Assembly: GCF_013204845.1 (NCBI RefSeq)
Contig: NZ_JABMKY010000018.1
Span: 121,632 to 185,631 of the forward strand
Direction of reading: 5' to 3'
Length of the DNA: 64,000 nt
Source: Paenibacillus qinlingensis
GTDB taxonomy: Bacteria; Bacillota; Bacilli; Paenibacillales; NBRC-103111
Shown piece by piece: positions 24,261 to 34,486 of the stretch (the stretch's first letter is position 1; each line of letters starts with the position of its first letter). The position numbers were made by a program, and so were the translations under genes. The notes beneath the pieces were generated by a model, which did no database searches, was not told the origin of the DNA, and was given only the letters and a program-made list of their open reading frames with translations.

Positions 24261-27200
24261 CTATTCAGTTGCAACGGATTGGTCAGCTTGCATGTTGACC
24301 GGGGAGATCCGGATGAAGTTAGCTTCTAGATTGCTTAGCAAACCTTCGATTTTCGCCGCGGCTCCGGATTGACCGGAGTTCGCAAGCTCAGCGTGGTAAG
24401 CTGTGAGCAATTCAGTAAGATCTTTTTTACTTTGAAGGCCGATAGGCTCAAGTTTAACTTTAGCGCCTTTCGCAATACGACGCTCGATTGCTGCTTGATC
24501 AAGACCCATTTCAGGCACGAGACGTTGGTAGATAACTCCACCTGTCATACCTGCACAGATCCATGGACCTGGATCGCCCATAACAACGGCACGGCCGTTT
24601 GTCATGTACTCGAACGCAAAACCTTTGAGGTTCGCACGAGCTGCTAGACCGCCAAGCTCATCTTGCAGAGGCGTTGTGATCTCGCCGCCGAATACAACGT
24701 CAGCACCGGAGAAACGAATACATGCACGTGTATCTGCACTGCCTTGGATCAAGAACAATCCTTTTTGAGCGCCGTAACCGAATGATTTACCAACGCTACC
24801 ATTGATGAAGGTATTGTTTTTGCCAAGTGATTTTACGATAGCTACTTTACCACCGAAGGCCATTTTACCAAGACCGTCTTCAGCACCGCCGTGTACCGTA
24901 ATGTCTACGCCACGCGCGTTGAATGCGGCAAGACCGTTACCAGGAACGGAACCATCGATCAAGTTAAGTGCAACGGCTGGAAGCTCATCGTAGCTGCCGT
25001 TGAAACGGTCTCTTACACGATGGCTGGAATAACGAGTTCCAAGGATACGGGACTCGGCATCCACTTTGGACCAGTTGCGAACAACAGGAGCATCGAATGA
25101 TACGGAATCTGGGAAGAAGTCTAAACCTTCTGCACCAGCCGCGATACGAATATCGGACGAAACTGCTGCTGCTTCAGCTGCTCTTGTTTCCTCAGAAATA
25201 AACTGCAATGGAGCTGGACGAAGAATGTCGGACAGGTCAATACGCTCGATGTGGCTGATTTGCTCCAAAAGATCGGAACGGCCAACAAGTTCTTGTAAGC
25301 TTTTGAAACCAAGGGAAGCAACAACTTCACGAACTTCTTCGCCGATACCGCCGAACAAACGAACCAGGCTATCTACAGCCGTGTCAAAGACACGCGGAAC
25401 GAAACGGCGAAGACCTTTTTCTTCGGCTTCTTCCATGGAATCGATTTGTGTTGCGATACCAACATGACAAGTGTCCAAATGACAACCGCGACATGTTGTA
25501 CAACCAATGGATTGCATAGCGATACTACCGAAACCTGCACGGTTCGCACCGAGCATAACCATTTTAACAACGTCAGCGCCTGATTTCAGACCGCCATCGG
25601 ACCACAGCTCAACGCGGTGACGAAGACCAGCTTCAATTAAAGCAACGTGAGCAAGCTTCGTACCGATTTCAGTTGGAAGACCAACGTGCGTCAAGGAGTG
25701 GATACGAGCCGCACCTGTACCGCCGTCGAAACCGGAAAGCGTAATAACGTCAGCGCCAGCTTTCGCTACACCAACTGCAATCGTACCGATACCAGGAACA
25801 ACTGGGATTTTTACGATAATTTTGGCTTTACGACCGCTACCTTCTTTAAGCTCGGAAATGATTTGCGCCAAATCCTCGATCGAGTAAATATCGTGGTTAT
25901 TGGACGGTGAGATCAAGTCTGAACCGATTGTCGCGTTACGAGCTTCAGCGATTTTCGCTGTAACTTTGGAACCTGGCAAGTGACCGCCTTCACCTGGCTT
26001 TGCCCCTTGACCAATTTTGATCTCAAGGAAAGCGACTGCGTTAGCAAGCTCAATGTTAACACCGAAACGTCCGGAAGCGACTTGCGCTCCGCGCGTTCTT
26101 TTGTAACGGCCAAGCATATCTTTAATCTCTCCGCCCTCGCCGTTCATGGTAACCATGTTCAGACGTTCGCCGGCTTCAGCGTAGGCACGGAAAGCTGTTT
26201 CATTTTGTGAACCGAAGGACATCGAAGAGATCAACATCGGCAAGGAATGACCGCCAATGGAAATATCAACTTGCGACGGATCGAGTGGTTGACGGCCATC
26301 GCTGATTGCTTTGAAGCCCGCAATGTGACGAATGGAAATCGGGTTCTTCTTCTCTTCTTCACGTAGTTTGTCGCGGTAGTCGCTGTAAGGAGCAGCTCCT
26401 GATGCAGCATCGCCTAGCGCTTTCCACATACGTTGGAAGAAACGGAAGTTTTTCGCTGCTTTCGCTTTTGGATTGATGAAATCTGTGTAACGAGCTTCAG
26501 CTTCAGCTTCAAGCTGAGCAAAGCCAGTACCTGCTTTTTCACTACCAAGATAGTTCACGATATCCAGCACCTCGGAAACTTCCGGATGGAAGCCGATGGA
26601 GGAGAAGAAACGTGTGTACCCGCGAAGCTCATGCGTACCGATGGTTGAAATGACTTTTTCAAGCCCTTTCGTAAGTGCCGCGTATACTTTACGTGCTGCT
26701 GCTGCGTTGCCTTCTTTGTCAGAAGCCGTGGAGAACAGCAAGTAAGGTGAGATCACATCTGCACCAAGACCACAAGCTACTGCGATATCATGCAGACTGC
26801 GAATAGCAGCTGAACGAAGAATCAAAGTAACTTGACGGCGCAGGTTGTCGCCGAAACCGAGTTTCTCTGCACGAAGTGCGATATCGATTTTGGAAACAGC
26901 AAGGTGTGGATCTAGCCACAAACGGTCGTTTTGGTGAGCTTCTGCATCGTCCAAGACGAGAAGTACAGCGCCATTACGAGCTGCAGAGATTGCGTCTGCT
27001 GCAAGTTGGTTCAAGCCGTCTTTTAGCGAAGTCCCTCTAGCGAAAGTTGTGGAAAGAACAGCTACTTTGTTATCACCTTGTGCACGGAATTGTGCAAGCA
27101 ATTGCTCAAATGATGGTTGGGATAGATTTTCTTCGCTGCCTACACCGTTCGTTCCTTCAAGAACAAGCGGAGCAAGAAGCTCAAGACGAAGATTGCTATC

Positions 27201-28802
27201 CACCTGTGCAAATACCGGAAGACGTGCTCCAGCAATAACGCGAGTGGAGAAATGCTCCATTTCACGGTCGCGGTCAATAGCGGGATTGGTTACAACGGCA
27301 ACACTTTCTTTAATGAAGTCAGGCACGTTCTGGCGTTCCCATGCAAGAGCAGCATGAGGTGAATCATGGCCCAATGAACGGATTGGTTCAGCGCCTGTTT
27401 CGGACATGGATTCGATGTGTGAAATACCGTCGCGATCCCAACCAAATGCACTGTACACTTGATCCGTTGTAACAATGTTTTCATTAAGATCAGCTTCTGT
27501 ATTCGTTGGAGTAGGGTTCAAATACGAGCGGAGACCGCCAATATTTACACGCTTGCTTACACGCTCATACACGAGAGTCTGAACTTCATGATAAGGAATC
27601 ACTTGAATGTGCTCGCCTGGTGTTAGAACAACACCGACTTTCTCACCTGGTGCGATTGGCTTCGGATCAGCAACCATTTCGCCAACCGTAATAACACCTT
27701 GCTCCGAAGAGAAGTACAGGGACGTGTCACTTTCAACCATCCAAACAGGACGAAGACCTAACGCATCTACGCTGAAAATACATTCGTTGCCGTAACGGGA
27801 AACGATACCTGCCGGACCTTGTGCAAAGTGGCCCCATACTTGACGGTAGTACACATATAGATCTTGAAGTTCCGGACGGAACTGTTTCATTTCATTAATA
27901 ATAGGAGGGAACACCATTTCCATCGCTTCGAAAAGGGACAGTCCAAAACGGTGAATGAACGTTTCGATCGTTCTGTTCATGTCTTGGGAGTCAGACCCGC
28001 CGCTTACAAGCGGAACGCCAACCATGTCAGCTTCAAGACGAAGTTTCTTCACCGTGTTGATTTCACCGTTATGTCCAAGAAGGGAGAACGGTTGAACGCG
28101 GAAGAAGCTGGACAATGTGTTCGTTGAATAACGGTTATGACCAATCGTTACTTGGGACGCAAATAAAGGATCACGCAAGTCGTTGAAATATTTAGGTAGG
28201 ATGCTAGCTGCACCTAGTACTTTGTAGGCAGATGTTACATTGCTAAGTGTAGCAACATGAACATTGTAACGATCTTCAATAGCAATATGCAGTTCATAAA
28301 GGTGATCGGCAACTTGACCTTCGGTCTTATTGCTGATGGCTGCAATTTGCCAGAACGTAGGCTCATCGAGCAAACCATTAGCGCCTAATGAGCCGCTATC
28401 AACTAGGTTTTCTTGCTCTAGAATAATGGATACATCATGGGAGGCAAATAGCTCACGAATGCCGTTTTGAATCTCAGTAACAGTCAAATCCAACTTGCGT
28501 GGAACAAAGATATGTCCAACAGAAAAACGGTTGTCATAGGCAAGTTTGCTGTCCAGACCGGCATCTGTTAACTTCTTTTCCCAGAGCGCACGTGGAATAT
28601 CTGTTAGAATACCGCAACCATCGCCTTCACCATTGATAAATCCAGAACGATGTTCCATTTTAACAAGGGCATCAATCGTCTTTTGGATGTTATCACGGGA
28701 AGGATGACCATTCTTCTCAATAATACAAATAATACCGCAGCTGTCGTGTTCGGTTCCTAGTAGATCTTGAAAACGGCCTTCATTACGCATAATTTCATTC
28801 AT
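24261..28802 (-). CDS. gltB: glutamate synthase, large subunit type
   Basis: Transfers the glutamine amide to 2-oxoglutarate to make glutamate. The 1,513-residue protein has an N-terminal glutaminase domain whose nucleophile would be Cys22 (TEHDSCGIICI) after propeptide removal, a central domain, an FMN-binding synthase domain (GEGGEIKDMLGRYK, IKIGQGAKPGEGGHLPG), 3Fe-4S cysteines in GCTTCRGCHLDTCHVG, and a C-terminal beta-helix domain (FGGEITTPLQDELGG). ATG 28802 gives the same 21-residue propeptide as Bacillus GltA. An upstream GTG at 28829 has no usable ribosome site. A short leader frame overlaps this start. No small subunit gene is adjacent, so the NADPH partner is encoded elsewhere or differs. 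Confidence 0.9.
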   Translation of the reverse strand: MNEIMRNEGRFQDLLGTEHDSCGIICIIEKNGHPSRDNIQKTIDALVKMEHRSGFINGEGDGCGILTDIPRALWEKKLTDAGLDSKLAYDNRFSVGHIFVPRKLDLTVTEIQNGIRELFASHDVSIILEQENLVDSGSLGANGLLDEPTFWQIAAISNKTEGQVADHLYELHIAIEDRYNVHVATLSNVTSAYKVLGAASILPKYFNDLRDPLFASQVTIGHNRYSTNTLSSFFRVQPFSLLGHNGEINTVKKLRLEADMVGVPLVSGGSDSQDMNRTIETFIHRFGLSLFEAMEMVFPPIINEMKQFRPELQDLYVYYRQVWGHFAQGPAGIVSRYGNECIFSVDALGLRPVWMVESDTSLYFSSEQGVITVGEMVADPKPIAPGEKVGVVLTPGEHIQVIPYHEVQTLVYERVSKRVNIGGLRSYLNPTPTNTEADLNENIVTTDQVYSAFGWDRDGISHIESMSETGAEPIRSLGHDSPHAALAWERQNVPDFIKESVAVVTNPAIDRDREMEHFSTRVIAGARLPVFAQVDSNLRLELLAPLVLEGTNGVGSEENLSQPSFEQLLAQFRAQGDNKVAVLSTTFARGTSLKDGLNQLAADAISAARNGAVLLVLDDAEAHQNDRLWLDPHLAVSKIDIALRAEKLGFGDNLRRQVTLILRSAAIRSLHDIAVACGLGADVISPYLLFSTASDKEGNAAAARKVYAALTKGLEKVISTIGTHELRGYTRFFSSIGFHPEVSEVLDIVNYLGSEKAGTGFAQLEAEAEARYTDFINPKAKAAKNFRFFQRMWKALGDAASGAAPYSDYRDKLREEEKKNPISIRHIAGFKAISDGRQPLDPSQVDISIGGHSLPMLISSMSFGSQNETAFRAYAEAGERLNMVTMNGEGGEIKDMLGRYKRTRGAQVASGRFGVNIELANAVAFLEIKIGQGAKPGEGGHLPGSKVTAKIAEARNATIGSDLISPSNNHDIYSIEDLAQIISELKEGSGRKAKIIVKIPVVPGIGTIAVGVAKAGADVITLSGFDGGTGAARIHSLTHVGLPTEIGTKLAHVALIEAGLRHRVELWSDGGLKSGADVVKMVMLGANRAGFGSIAMQSIGCTTCRGCHLDTCHVGIATQIDSMEEAEEKGLRRFVPRVFDTAVDSLVRLFGGIGEEVREVVASLGFKSLQELVGRSDLLEQISHIERIDLSDILRPAPLQFISEETRAAEAAAVSSDIRIAAGAEGLDFFPDSVSFDAPVVRNWSKVDAESRILGTRYSSHRVRDRFNGSYDELPAVALNLIDGSVPGNGLAAFNARGVDITVHGGAEDGLGKMAFGGKVAIVKSLGKNNTFINGSVGKSFGYGAQKGLFLIQGSADTRACIRFSGADVVFGGEITTPLQDELGGLAARANLKGFAFEYMTNGRAVVMGDPGPWICAGMTGGVIYQRLVPEMGLDQAAIERRIAKGAKVKLEPIGLQSKKDLTELLTAYHAELANSGQSGAAAKIEGLLSNLEANFIRISPVNMQADQSVATE

Positions 28803-28836
28803 TGCTCTGGTCAGTCGCCTGACCGTCACCCCCCAT
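28795..28836 (-). CDS. 13-codon leader frame overlapping the gltB start
   Basis: On the minus strand an ATG at 28836 is preceded by AAGAGGAG with 9-nt spacing, the best ribosome site in the region. It opens MGGDGQATDQSNE and stops with TGA at 28797-28795, a few bases inside the gltB coding sequence that starts at 28802. This arrangement would couple translation of gltB to the leader. It could also be a sequencing frameshift at the run of six G. Confidence 0.45.
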   Translation of the reverse strand: MGGDGQATDQSNE

Positions 28837-29275
28837 ATAATTAAACTCCTCTTGCTCTCGCTTCTTGCATTCTGGCAAAGATGAATCTGCTAGCTATTTC
28901 ATTTCCTGAAGAAAAACCACAATGTGGGTCAAATCCGAAATATGCATATTCTTGTATAAAGATGCAATATGACTGAATATCATACCAAATTACAGGAGAT
29001 ATAACTCATGTAATGCGGCATAAATCGACACGTTGTAAAGTAGGGCGCCATACACAAAAATCCGCATAGTATTTGTAAATCATGCCCTAACTTTCTAGGA
29101 AAATACTGTGAAAAGGAGCGATTTCGCTAAAAGGGTAAAAGTAATCTTAGAATAGCATGAAAATTTGCATCCGACAATACTTGCGAATGCAAATCACAAA
29201 TGTAAGCGTTACCTTTTTTGTATATTGGTGAATAAAACCATAATTCCTAACACCTCATGTAAGGGTAGAAAGACG

Positions 29276-29313
29276 AACGAACTATAATCCTGATAGGATC
29301 ATAGTTCGTTTTT
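29276..29313 (-). terminator. possible terminator of hemL
   Basis: A 15-nt arm at 29276-29290 pairs with 29296-29310 around a short loop, just past the hemL stop codon. The T run is weak on the minus strand and better on the plus strand. Confidence 0.5.
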
Positions 29314-29320
29314 GGGACAA

Positions 29321-30664
29321 TCAGCGGGTTTTCATGATCTTAAAAGCTTGGTCTGCCGCCTCTAGTGTTTGGGCAATATCTTCATCGGTGTGGGCGATTG
29401 TCATGAACCAAGCTTCGTATTTGGAAGGGGCAAGATTGATGCCTTGCTCCAGCATAAGACGGAAGAAATCAGCAAACTGTTCGCCGTCGGTATCTTGCGC
29501 TTCCTCATAATTGGTGATCGGATGATTACAAAAATGAGTAGAGAAGGCGCCGCCGATGCGGTTCAGCGTCAAGCCGATGCCATGGCGGGCGGCGGATTCG
29601 GAGATGCCATTCGCGAGTGTTGTACCAAGCTGCTCGAGCTTGGTGTAAACACCCGGCTGCTGGAGTACCTCCAAGCAGGCGATACCGGCGGAGATGGAGG
29701 CGGGGTTCCCCGCCATCGTGCCGGCTTGATAAGCAGGTCCGAGCGGAGCGACCTGCTCCATCACTTCCTTGCGGCCCCCGTAGGCCCCGATCGGCAGCCC
29801 GCCGCCGATCACTTTGCCGAGGGCCGTCAGGTCCGGTTCGACGGCGGCGAAGCGCGCCGCCGTGTTAGGGCCTCCCTCTAGAATAGGGAGGCCTTCGTAG
29901 GTCTGTGCCGTTCCGTAATGGAATCGGAACGCTGTGATGACCTCGTCGTAGATGACGAGGGCGCCGTGTTTGCGAGCAGCAGCGCATAGCTGCTCGAGGT
30001 AACCGGCATGGGGCATCACCATGCCGAAGTTGCCGACGATGGGCTCCACCATCACCGCGGCAATATCTTCACCCCAACGCGCAAGCGCGGCTTGTAGTGC
30101 CGGTATGTCGTTGAACGGCACGGTGATGACCTCTTGCGCGATGCTCGCCGGTACGCCGGCGCTGTCCGGCGTACCCAGCGTGGACGGCCCGGAGCCGGCC
30201 GCCACCAGCACGAGATCCGAGTGGCCGTGGTAGCACCCGGCAAACTTAATGATCTTGGTGCGCTTCGTGAACGCGCGCGCCACGCGAATCGTCGTCATCA
30301 CGGCCTCGGTGCCGGAGTTGACGAAGCGCACTTTGTCGAGCGAGGGAATCGCCGACTTCAGCATTTTAGCGAACTCGATCTCGAGTTCGGTTGGGGTGCC
30401 GTACAGCGTGCCGTTCTGCGCGGCGCGGATAATCGCTTCCGTCACGTGCGGATGCGCGTGACCGGTAATGATTGGGCCATAGGCGGCGAGGTAGTCAATG
30501 AAGCGATTCCCGTCTACGTCCCAGAAGTGTGCGCCTTGCGCACGCTTCATGAAGACGGGCGCGCCGCCGCCGACGGCTTTGAATGAGCGGGAAGGGGAGT
30601 TGACCCCGCCGACGATGTGTTGCAGTGCTTCTTGATAGAGGAGTTCGGATTGCTTGCGTTCCAT
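29321..30664 (-). CDS. hemL: glutamate-1-semialdehyde 2,1-aminomutase
   Basis: A PLP enzyme making 5-aminolevulinate for heme synthesis by the C5 pathway. The 447-residue protein shows GGVNSPSRSFKAVGG near the start, VRFVNSGTEAVMTTIRVARA, GCYHGHSDLVLV, VIYDEVITAFRF and the PLP-lysine region LGKVIGGGLPIGAYGG. No other hem genes are adjacent, so this may be a second, stand-alone copy as in Bacillus (GsaB-type) rather than the main hem operon gene. Much of the gene is very GC-rich, giving long false open frames on the opposite strand. AAAGGA lies upstream of the ATG. Confidence 0.93.
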   Translation of the reverse strand: MERKQSELLYQEALQHIVGGVNSPSRSFKAVGGGAPVFMKRAQGAHFWDVDGNRFIDYLAAYGPIITGHAHPHVTEAIIRAAQNGTLYGTPTELEIEFAKMLKSAIPSLDKVRFVNSGTEAVMTTIRVARAFTKRTKIIKFAGCYHGHSDLVLVAAGSGPSTLGTPDSAGVPASIAQEVITVPFNDIPALQAALARWGEDIAAVMVEPIVGNFGMVMPHAGYLEQLCAAARKHGALVIYDEVITAFRFHYGTAQTYEGLPILEGGPNTAARFAAVEPDLTALGKVIGGGLPIGAYGGRKEVMEQVAPLGPAYQAGTMAGNPASISAGIACLEVLQQPGVYTKLEQLGTTLANGISESAARHGIGLTLNRIGGAFSTHFCNHPITNYEEAQDTDGEQFADFFRLMLEQGINLAPSKYEAWFMTIAHTDEDIAQTLEAADQAFKIMKTR

Positions 30665-30714
30665 GACAATATCATTCCTTTATATGTAGTAGTGGTTGAA
30701 TTCATTAAGTCATT

Positions 30715-30965
30715 AAGTAGCGAAACCTGGTCTGCGCCAAACGGAAGGGGAACGAGAGGACGCTATTTGTGTTGTTTCGGCTGTTTTGGAGTTGAAAGGG
30801 AACTAGGATGCGCTAATCCAGTCCAATGATGCGATTTCCTGCCTATAACTATGAAATAGCGCACTGACGTTCCGCTTCGTGAGAAATTTGGCTGATCTGG
30901 AGTGAATAGCGCACTGACGTTCCCTTAGGAGTGAGTGGGGAACTGATTTTTGAGCACTTATTGCC
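30715..30965 (+). repeat. dispersed 'ATAGCGCACTGACGTTCC' repeat block, copy 1
   Basis: Several variants of AATAGCGCACTGACGTTCC (at about 30855 and 30905) and of AGTAGCGAAACCTGGTC occur here. A related block lies at 40436-40575, where the motif reads AATAGCAGAGTGACGTTCC. No gene is supported. Confidence 0.5.
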
Positions 30966-31077
30966 CTGATGTTCCCTCAGGGGTTGGGTGCACCTTATTA
31001 TGAGCACTAGCATGCCTTCGAAACGAATATATCAAGGTTAGCATCACTAACCAAACACATGCAATCCTCTTAATCCC

Positions 31078-31190
31078 AGACCCTGTATCCCGACCCAATG
31101 AATTCCGTAACCCGGACCCTGCATCCCGACCCGATGAACTCCGTAACCCGGACCCTGCATCCCAGCCCAACGAACTCCGCAACCCTGCCC
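31078..31190 (+). repeat. three tandem 36-bp units
   Basis: Units beginning GACCCTG(T/C)ATCCCGACCC start at 31079, 31115 and 31151. The frames open across it encode only repeats. Confidence 0.85.
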
Positions 31191-31243
31191 CTGCCCCCAG
31201 ACGATAACTCCGCAAACCCAACCTTGCCTCCGCAACCCCCAGG

Positions 31244-32000
31244 GCCACTAACAAATTGCGAATGACAAATTTCCATTTTTGTCATTCTACATTATTTTGT
31301 TTAGTGATACATCCCCCTCCGAGAACGGGATTGAAGTAAAGTCACTTGATGGCTTGGGTATTTGAGCAGCGCGATCTCTGGGTTCGTTCACAGCCCCCCT
31401 TGAATCCATGCTGCCACTAACAAACTACGAATGACAAATTTTCATTTTTGTCATTCTACATTATTTTGTTTAGTGATACATCCCCCTCCGAGAACGGGAT
31501 TGAAGTAAAGTCACTTGACGGCTTGGGTATTTGAGCAGCTAAATCTTTGGGTTCGTTCACAACACCCCTTGAATCCATGCTGCCACTAACAAACTACGAA
31601 TGACAAATTTCCATTTTTGTCATTCGTAATTATTTTGTATAGTAATACATCACCTCGGAGAACGGCATTGAAGTAAAGTCATTTGACGACTTGGGTGTTC
31701 GAGCAGCTAAATCTCTGGGTTCGTTCACAGCACCCCTGAATCCATGCTGCCAGTAACAAATTGCGAATGACAAATTTCCATCTTTGTCATTATGTATTAT
31801 TTTGTATAGTAATACATCACCCCGGAGAACGGGAAACTGAAGTAAAGTCACTTGACGGCTTGGGTGTTTGAGCACCGCGATCTCTAGGTTCGTTCACAGC
31901 ACCCCTTGAATCCATGCTGCCACTAACAAACTACGAATGACAAATTTCCATTTTTGTCATTCGTGATTATTTTGTCCAGCCATGCACTACCTCGGAGAAT
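31244..32000 (+). repeat. tandem array of ~169-bp units, five copies
   Basis: Units beginning GCCACTAACAAA start at 31244, 31413, 31582, 31749 and 31919; the last is partial. Each starts with a hairpin AATGACAAA-TTTCCAT-TTTTGTCATT (loop and arm vary slightly), followed by GTGATACATC, a stretch with TTGAAGTAAAGTCA and GGGTTCGTTCACA. No unit contains a convincing gene. Confidence 0.9.
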
Positions 32001-32013
32001 GACTCGCTCATAC

Positions 32014-32043
32014 AAAAAATAAGAGTGGATACCCACTCTTATT
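32014..32043 (-). terminator. terminator of the LCP gene
   Basis: On the minus strand AATAAGAGTGG-GTAT-CCACTCTTATT is followed by further T residues. It lies about 115 bp past the LCP stop codon, after a run of 15-bp repeats (TTCACTATGCTTC, 32060-32110). Confidence 0.75.
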
Positions 32044-32157
32044 ATCCGCTTTTCTCACTATGTTTGTTCACTATGCTTCTTCACTATGCTTCTTCACTAT
32101 GCTTCCTCACTAGCTCTCACGACATGCTTGCTGCCACTCCGCATGCTAGTCGTGTCC

Positions 32158-33201
32158 CTATTTAACGGTCTTCGCAGCAACCTTTGGTGTTGGAGAAGGT
32201 GACGGTTTGGTTGGCCCTGAATCAGCTTCAGCCGTGCCAGCAAAAAGGTCTTTCAAATACTTTTGAAGTTTTACTTTGTCCGCGGTGATTACGGAAGCGC
32301 CACGGATCGTTTTCTCCATGAGCAAGTCTGAAGGCGGAAGCTGTGAAGAGACGATGCCATCAGCTTTGGCTTCATACCCAAGGCTGCCGAGCTTGAGCAT
32401 GTCCGTTACGCTAAGATTCGTATCAATATACGGATCAATTGCATTTAGAATACGCGGGAGCTTGATTAGCGATGAAGTGGATTGCATTTTAGCCGCAACA
32501 GCTGTCAGGAACTTCCTTTGTCTCTCCGTTCGGGAGAAGTCGGACAACGCATCATGGCGGAAGCGCACATATTGCAGGGCTGTTTTGCCATCTAGATGCT
32601 GCTGCCCTTTTTTCAAATTAATGTCGTATACATGATCATCTTCGGAGTCGGAATATTTCATATCCTTCTCAACATCAATATCAATTCCACCAACAGCATC
32701 GATCAAGGCGATGAAGCCTTTGAAATCGGTGTAGACATAATATTGAACCGGAATGCCAAGCAGATCGCTAACGGTTTTCATGGCCAAATTAGGTCCGCCT
32801 GTCGTAATCGCGGTATTAATCCGGTCTTCGCCTTCACCGGGGATTTTCACGTAAGTGTCCCGCAGAATTGAGAACAGATGAGCCTTCTTGGTGACAGGAT
32901 CGATGGAGGCTAGCATAATACTGTCTGATCTTGGTAACTCATTCTTCACCATCCCACGAGAATCGCCGCCTAACAGCAAAATATTCACGCGCTGCTTGCT
33001 TTCCCATTTCGGTGGTGTGTATTTATCAGGATCCTTCAAGCTGTTAGGAATTAAGGTTGTGCTTCCGCTACCTTTCCCATCTGTACTGTCTGATTTATGA
33101 GAGATATTATTAGCGAAGCTGTAGAAGGCGTAAGAATAATAGCCGGCGACCACTATAAGAAGCATAACGATCAGGAGCATGGCCCGTTTGAAGATTTTCA
33201 T
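32158..33201 (-). CDS. LytR-CpsA-Psr (LCP) family protein
   Basis: LCP enzymes attach teichoic acids or other glycopolymers to peptidoglycan at the outer face of the membrane. This 347-residue protein has one N-terminal membrane segment (MKIFKRAMLLIVMLLIVVAG). The LCP domain (about 75-300) shows the polyprenyl-phosphate site residues in ILLLGGDSRG, RSDSIMLASIDPVTK, LFSILRDTYVKIPG and LQYVRFRHDALSDFSRTERQ. Start 33201 has GGAGAGGAG 9 nt upstream; the frame runs open to 33303, but that extension is Lys-rich and lacks a site. The divergent neighbour is an ABC exporter; no functional link is visible. Confidence 0.92.
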   Translation of the reverse strand: MKIFKRAMLLIVMLLIVVAGYYSYAFYSFANNISHKSDSTDGKGSGSTTLIPNSLKDPDKYTPPKWESKQRVNILLLGGDSRGMVKNELPRSDSIMLASIDPVTKKAHLFSILRDTYVKIPGEGEDRINTAITTGGPNLAMKTVSDLLGIPVQYYVYTDFKGFIALIDAVGGIDIDVEKDMKYSDSEDDHVYDINLKKGQQHLDGKTALQYVRFRHDALSDFSRTERQRKFLTAVAAKMQSTSSLIKLPRILNAIDPYIDTNLSVTDMLKLGSLGYEAKADGIVSSQLPPSDLLMEKTIRGASVITADKVKLQKYLKDLFAGTAEADSGPTKPSPSPTPKVAAKTVK

Positions 33202-33433
33202 ACTATGTAAGCTCCTCTCCAAGGTAAAATTTGGTGTTAATTTATGGGTGAATTCGATGCCTGTTAATCTGTACTTTTTTTTCTTACAGAATTGGGGTAT
33301 CATGAGCTTGTTGTACGGTTGTATGAAACGTCATTATGATCCATATTATAGATGCTACGAAACTTCGATAGCAAGTTATGACGAATGTTGCCGTAATCTG
33401 TAACCGAGACGACGAAGTCAGGGGGGAAGACGC

Positions 33434-34486
33434 ATGTTAGCCATAGATGTTCAAATGCTGCGCAAAGAATTTCAAGTTCAGCAAAGCCGCGGTGGCCTCA
33501 AAGGGGCCATGCAAGATTTATTCAAACGTGAATATAAGCAAATTACAGCCGTGAAAGACATAAGCTTTCAGATTCCGAAAGGCGAAATTTGTGGATATAT
33601 TGGTGAAAATGGGGCCGGGAAATCGACGACGATCAAAATGTTGACGGGGATTCTCGTCCCAACGTCTGGTCACATCAAAGTGAATGGTTATGTGCCGTTC
33701 AAAGAGCGTGAGAAATTCGTTGCTGGGATCGGTGTTGTTTTCGGTCAACGTAGTCAACTCTGGTGGGACATTGGTGTAGTTGAGTCGTTCCAGTTGTTGA
33801 AAAAGGTATATCGCGTCTCCGAAGCCGATTACAAAAAACGTCTCGACGAGCTCGTCGACCGTTTACAGCTGTCGGATCTTCTATCAAGACCTGTCCGTAA
33901 GCTGAGCTTGGGTCAGCGGATGCGCTGTGAATTAGCGGCTTCCTTGCTGCATAATCCTGAAATTCTGTTTCTGGATGAGCCAACCATTGGCCTCGACATT
34001 GTTGTGAAAACAGAAATTCGCGAATTTCTGAAGTCGCTCAATCAGCGTTATGAGACGACGATTCTGCTGACGACGCATGATTTGCAGGACATAGAGGCGT
34101 TATGCTCCCGTGTTATTATGCTAGATGACGGCCGAATTATTTATGATGGCGGTCTGGAAGAGCTCAAAGCTAGATGGGGCAAAGGAAAAGAAGTTGTCCT
34201 GCAGTTCGAGCATCCAACAACGTTAGCACGACTTCAAGAGCTGACCCTTGGCTTGGATGTAGCTTGGCAGCTTGAGAATGAGCTATCCGCCAGAGTGTTC
34301 ATTCCTTACGAAAGAGCGAATATCTCGGATGTGTTAAGCCGCGTTGTTGGTGTGCTGCAAATCCAAGATATCAAGATTAATGAAACGAATACGGATGATA
34401 TTGTTCGTGAAATTTATAAATCAGGCTCGGCCGATGTGAAGCGTTTGGAGATTGATCTCCCAGAGGGAGTTACGACCCATGCATAG
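33434..34486 (+). CDS. ABC-2 type exporter, ATP-binding protein
   Basis: The 350-residue ATPase has Walker A GENGAGKSTTIKML near residue 60, the signature LSLGQRMRCELAASLL near 160, Walker B ILFLDEPTIGLD, and the switch His in LLTTHDLQDIEAL. The long Q-loop region with FGQRSQLWWDIGVVESF is typical of the COG4586 type that works with two COG4587/COG3694 permeases. Those are the next two genes: the start of the first permease overlaps this gene's stop by 8 nt. The substrate is unknown. AGGGGGGAAG lies before the ATG. Confidence 0.92.
   Translation: MLAIDVQMLRKEFQVQQSRGGLKGAMQDLFKREYKQITAVKDISFQIPKGEICGYIGENGAGKSTTIKMLTGILVPTSGHIKVNGYVPFKEREKFVAGIGVVFGQRSQLWWDIGVVESFQLLKKVYRVSEADYKKRLDELVDRLQLSDLLSRPVRKLSLGQRMRCELAASLLHNPEILFLDEPTIGLDIVVKTEIREFLKSLNQRYETTILLTTHDLQDIEALCSRVIMLDDGRIIYDGGLEELKARWGKGKEVVLQFEHPTTLARLQELTLGLDVAWQLENELSARVFIPYERANISDVLSRVVGVLQIQDIKINETNTDDIVREIYKSGSADVKRLEIDLPEGVTTHA

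Noticed and set aside
30134..30586. 150-codon plus-strand frame opposite hemL
   Set aside because: Shadow of a GC-rich gene with strong homology on the other strand.
31630..31875. 81-codon minus-strand frame in the 169-bp array
   Set aside because: The encoded peptide repeats itself with the DNA period and lacks a start signal.
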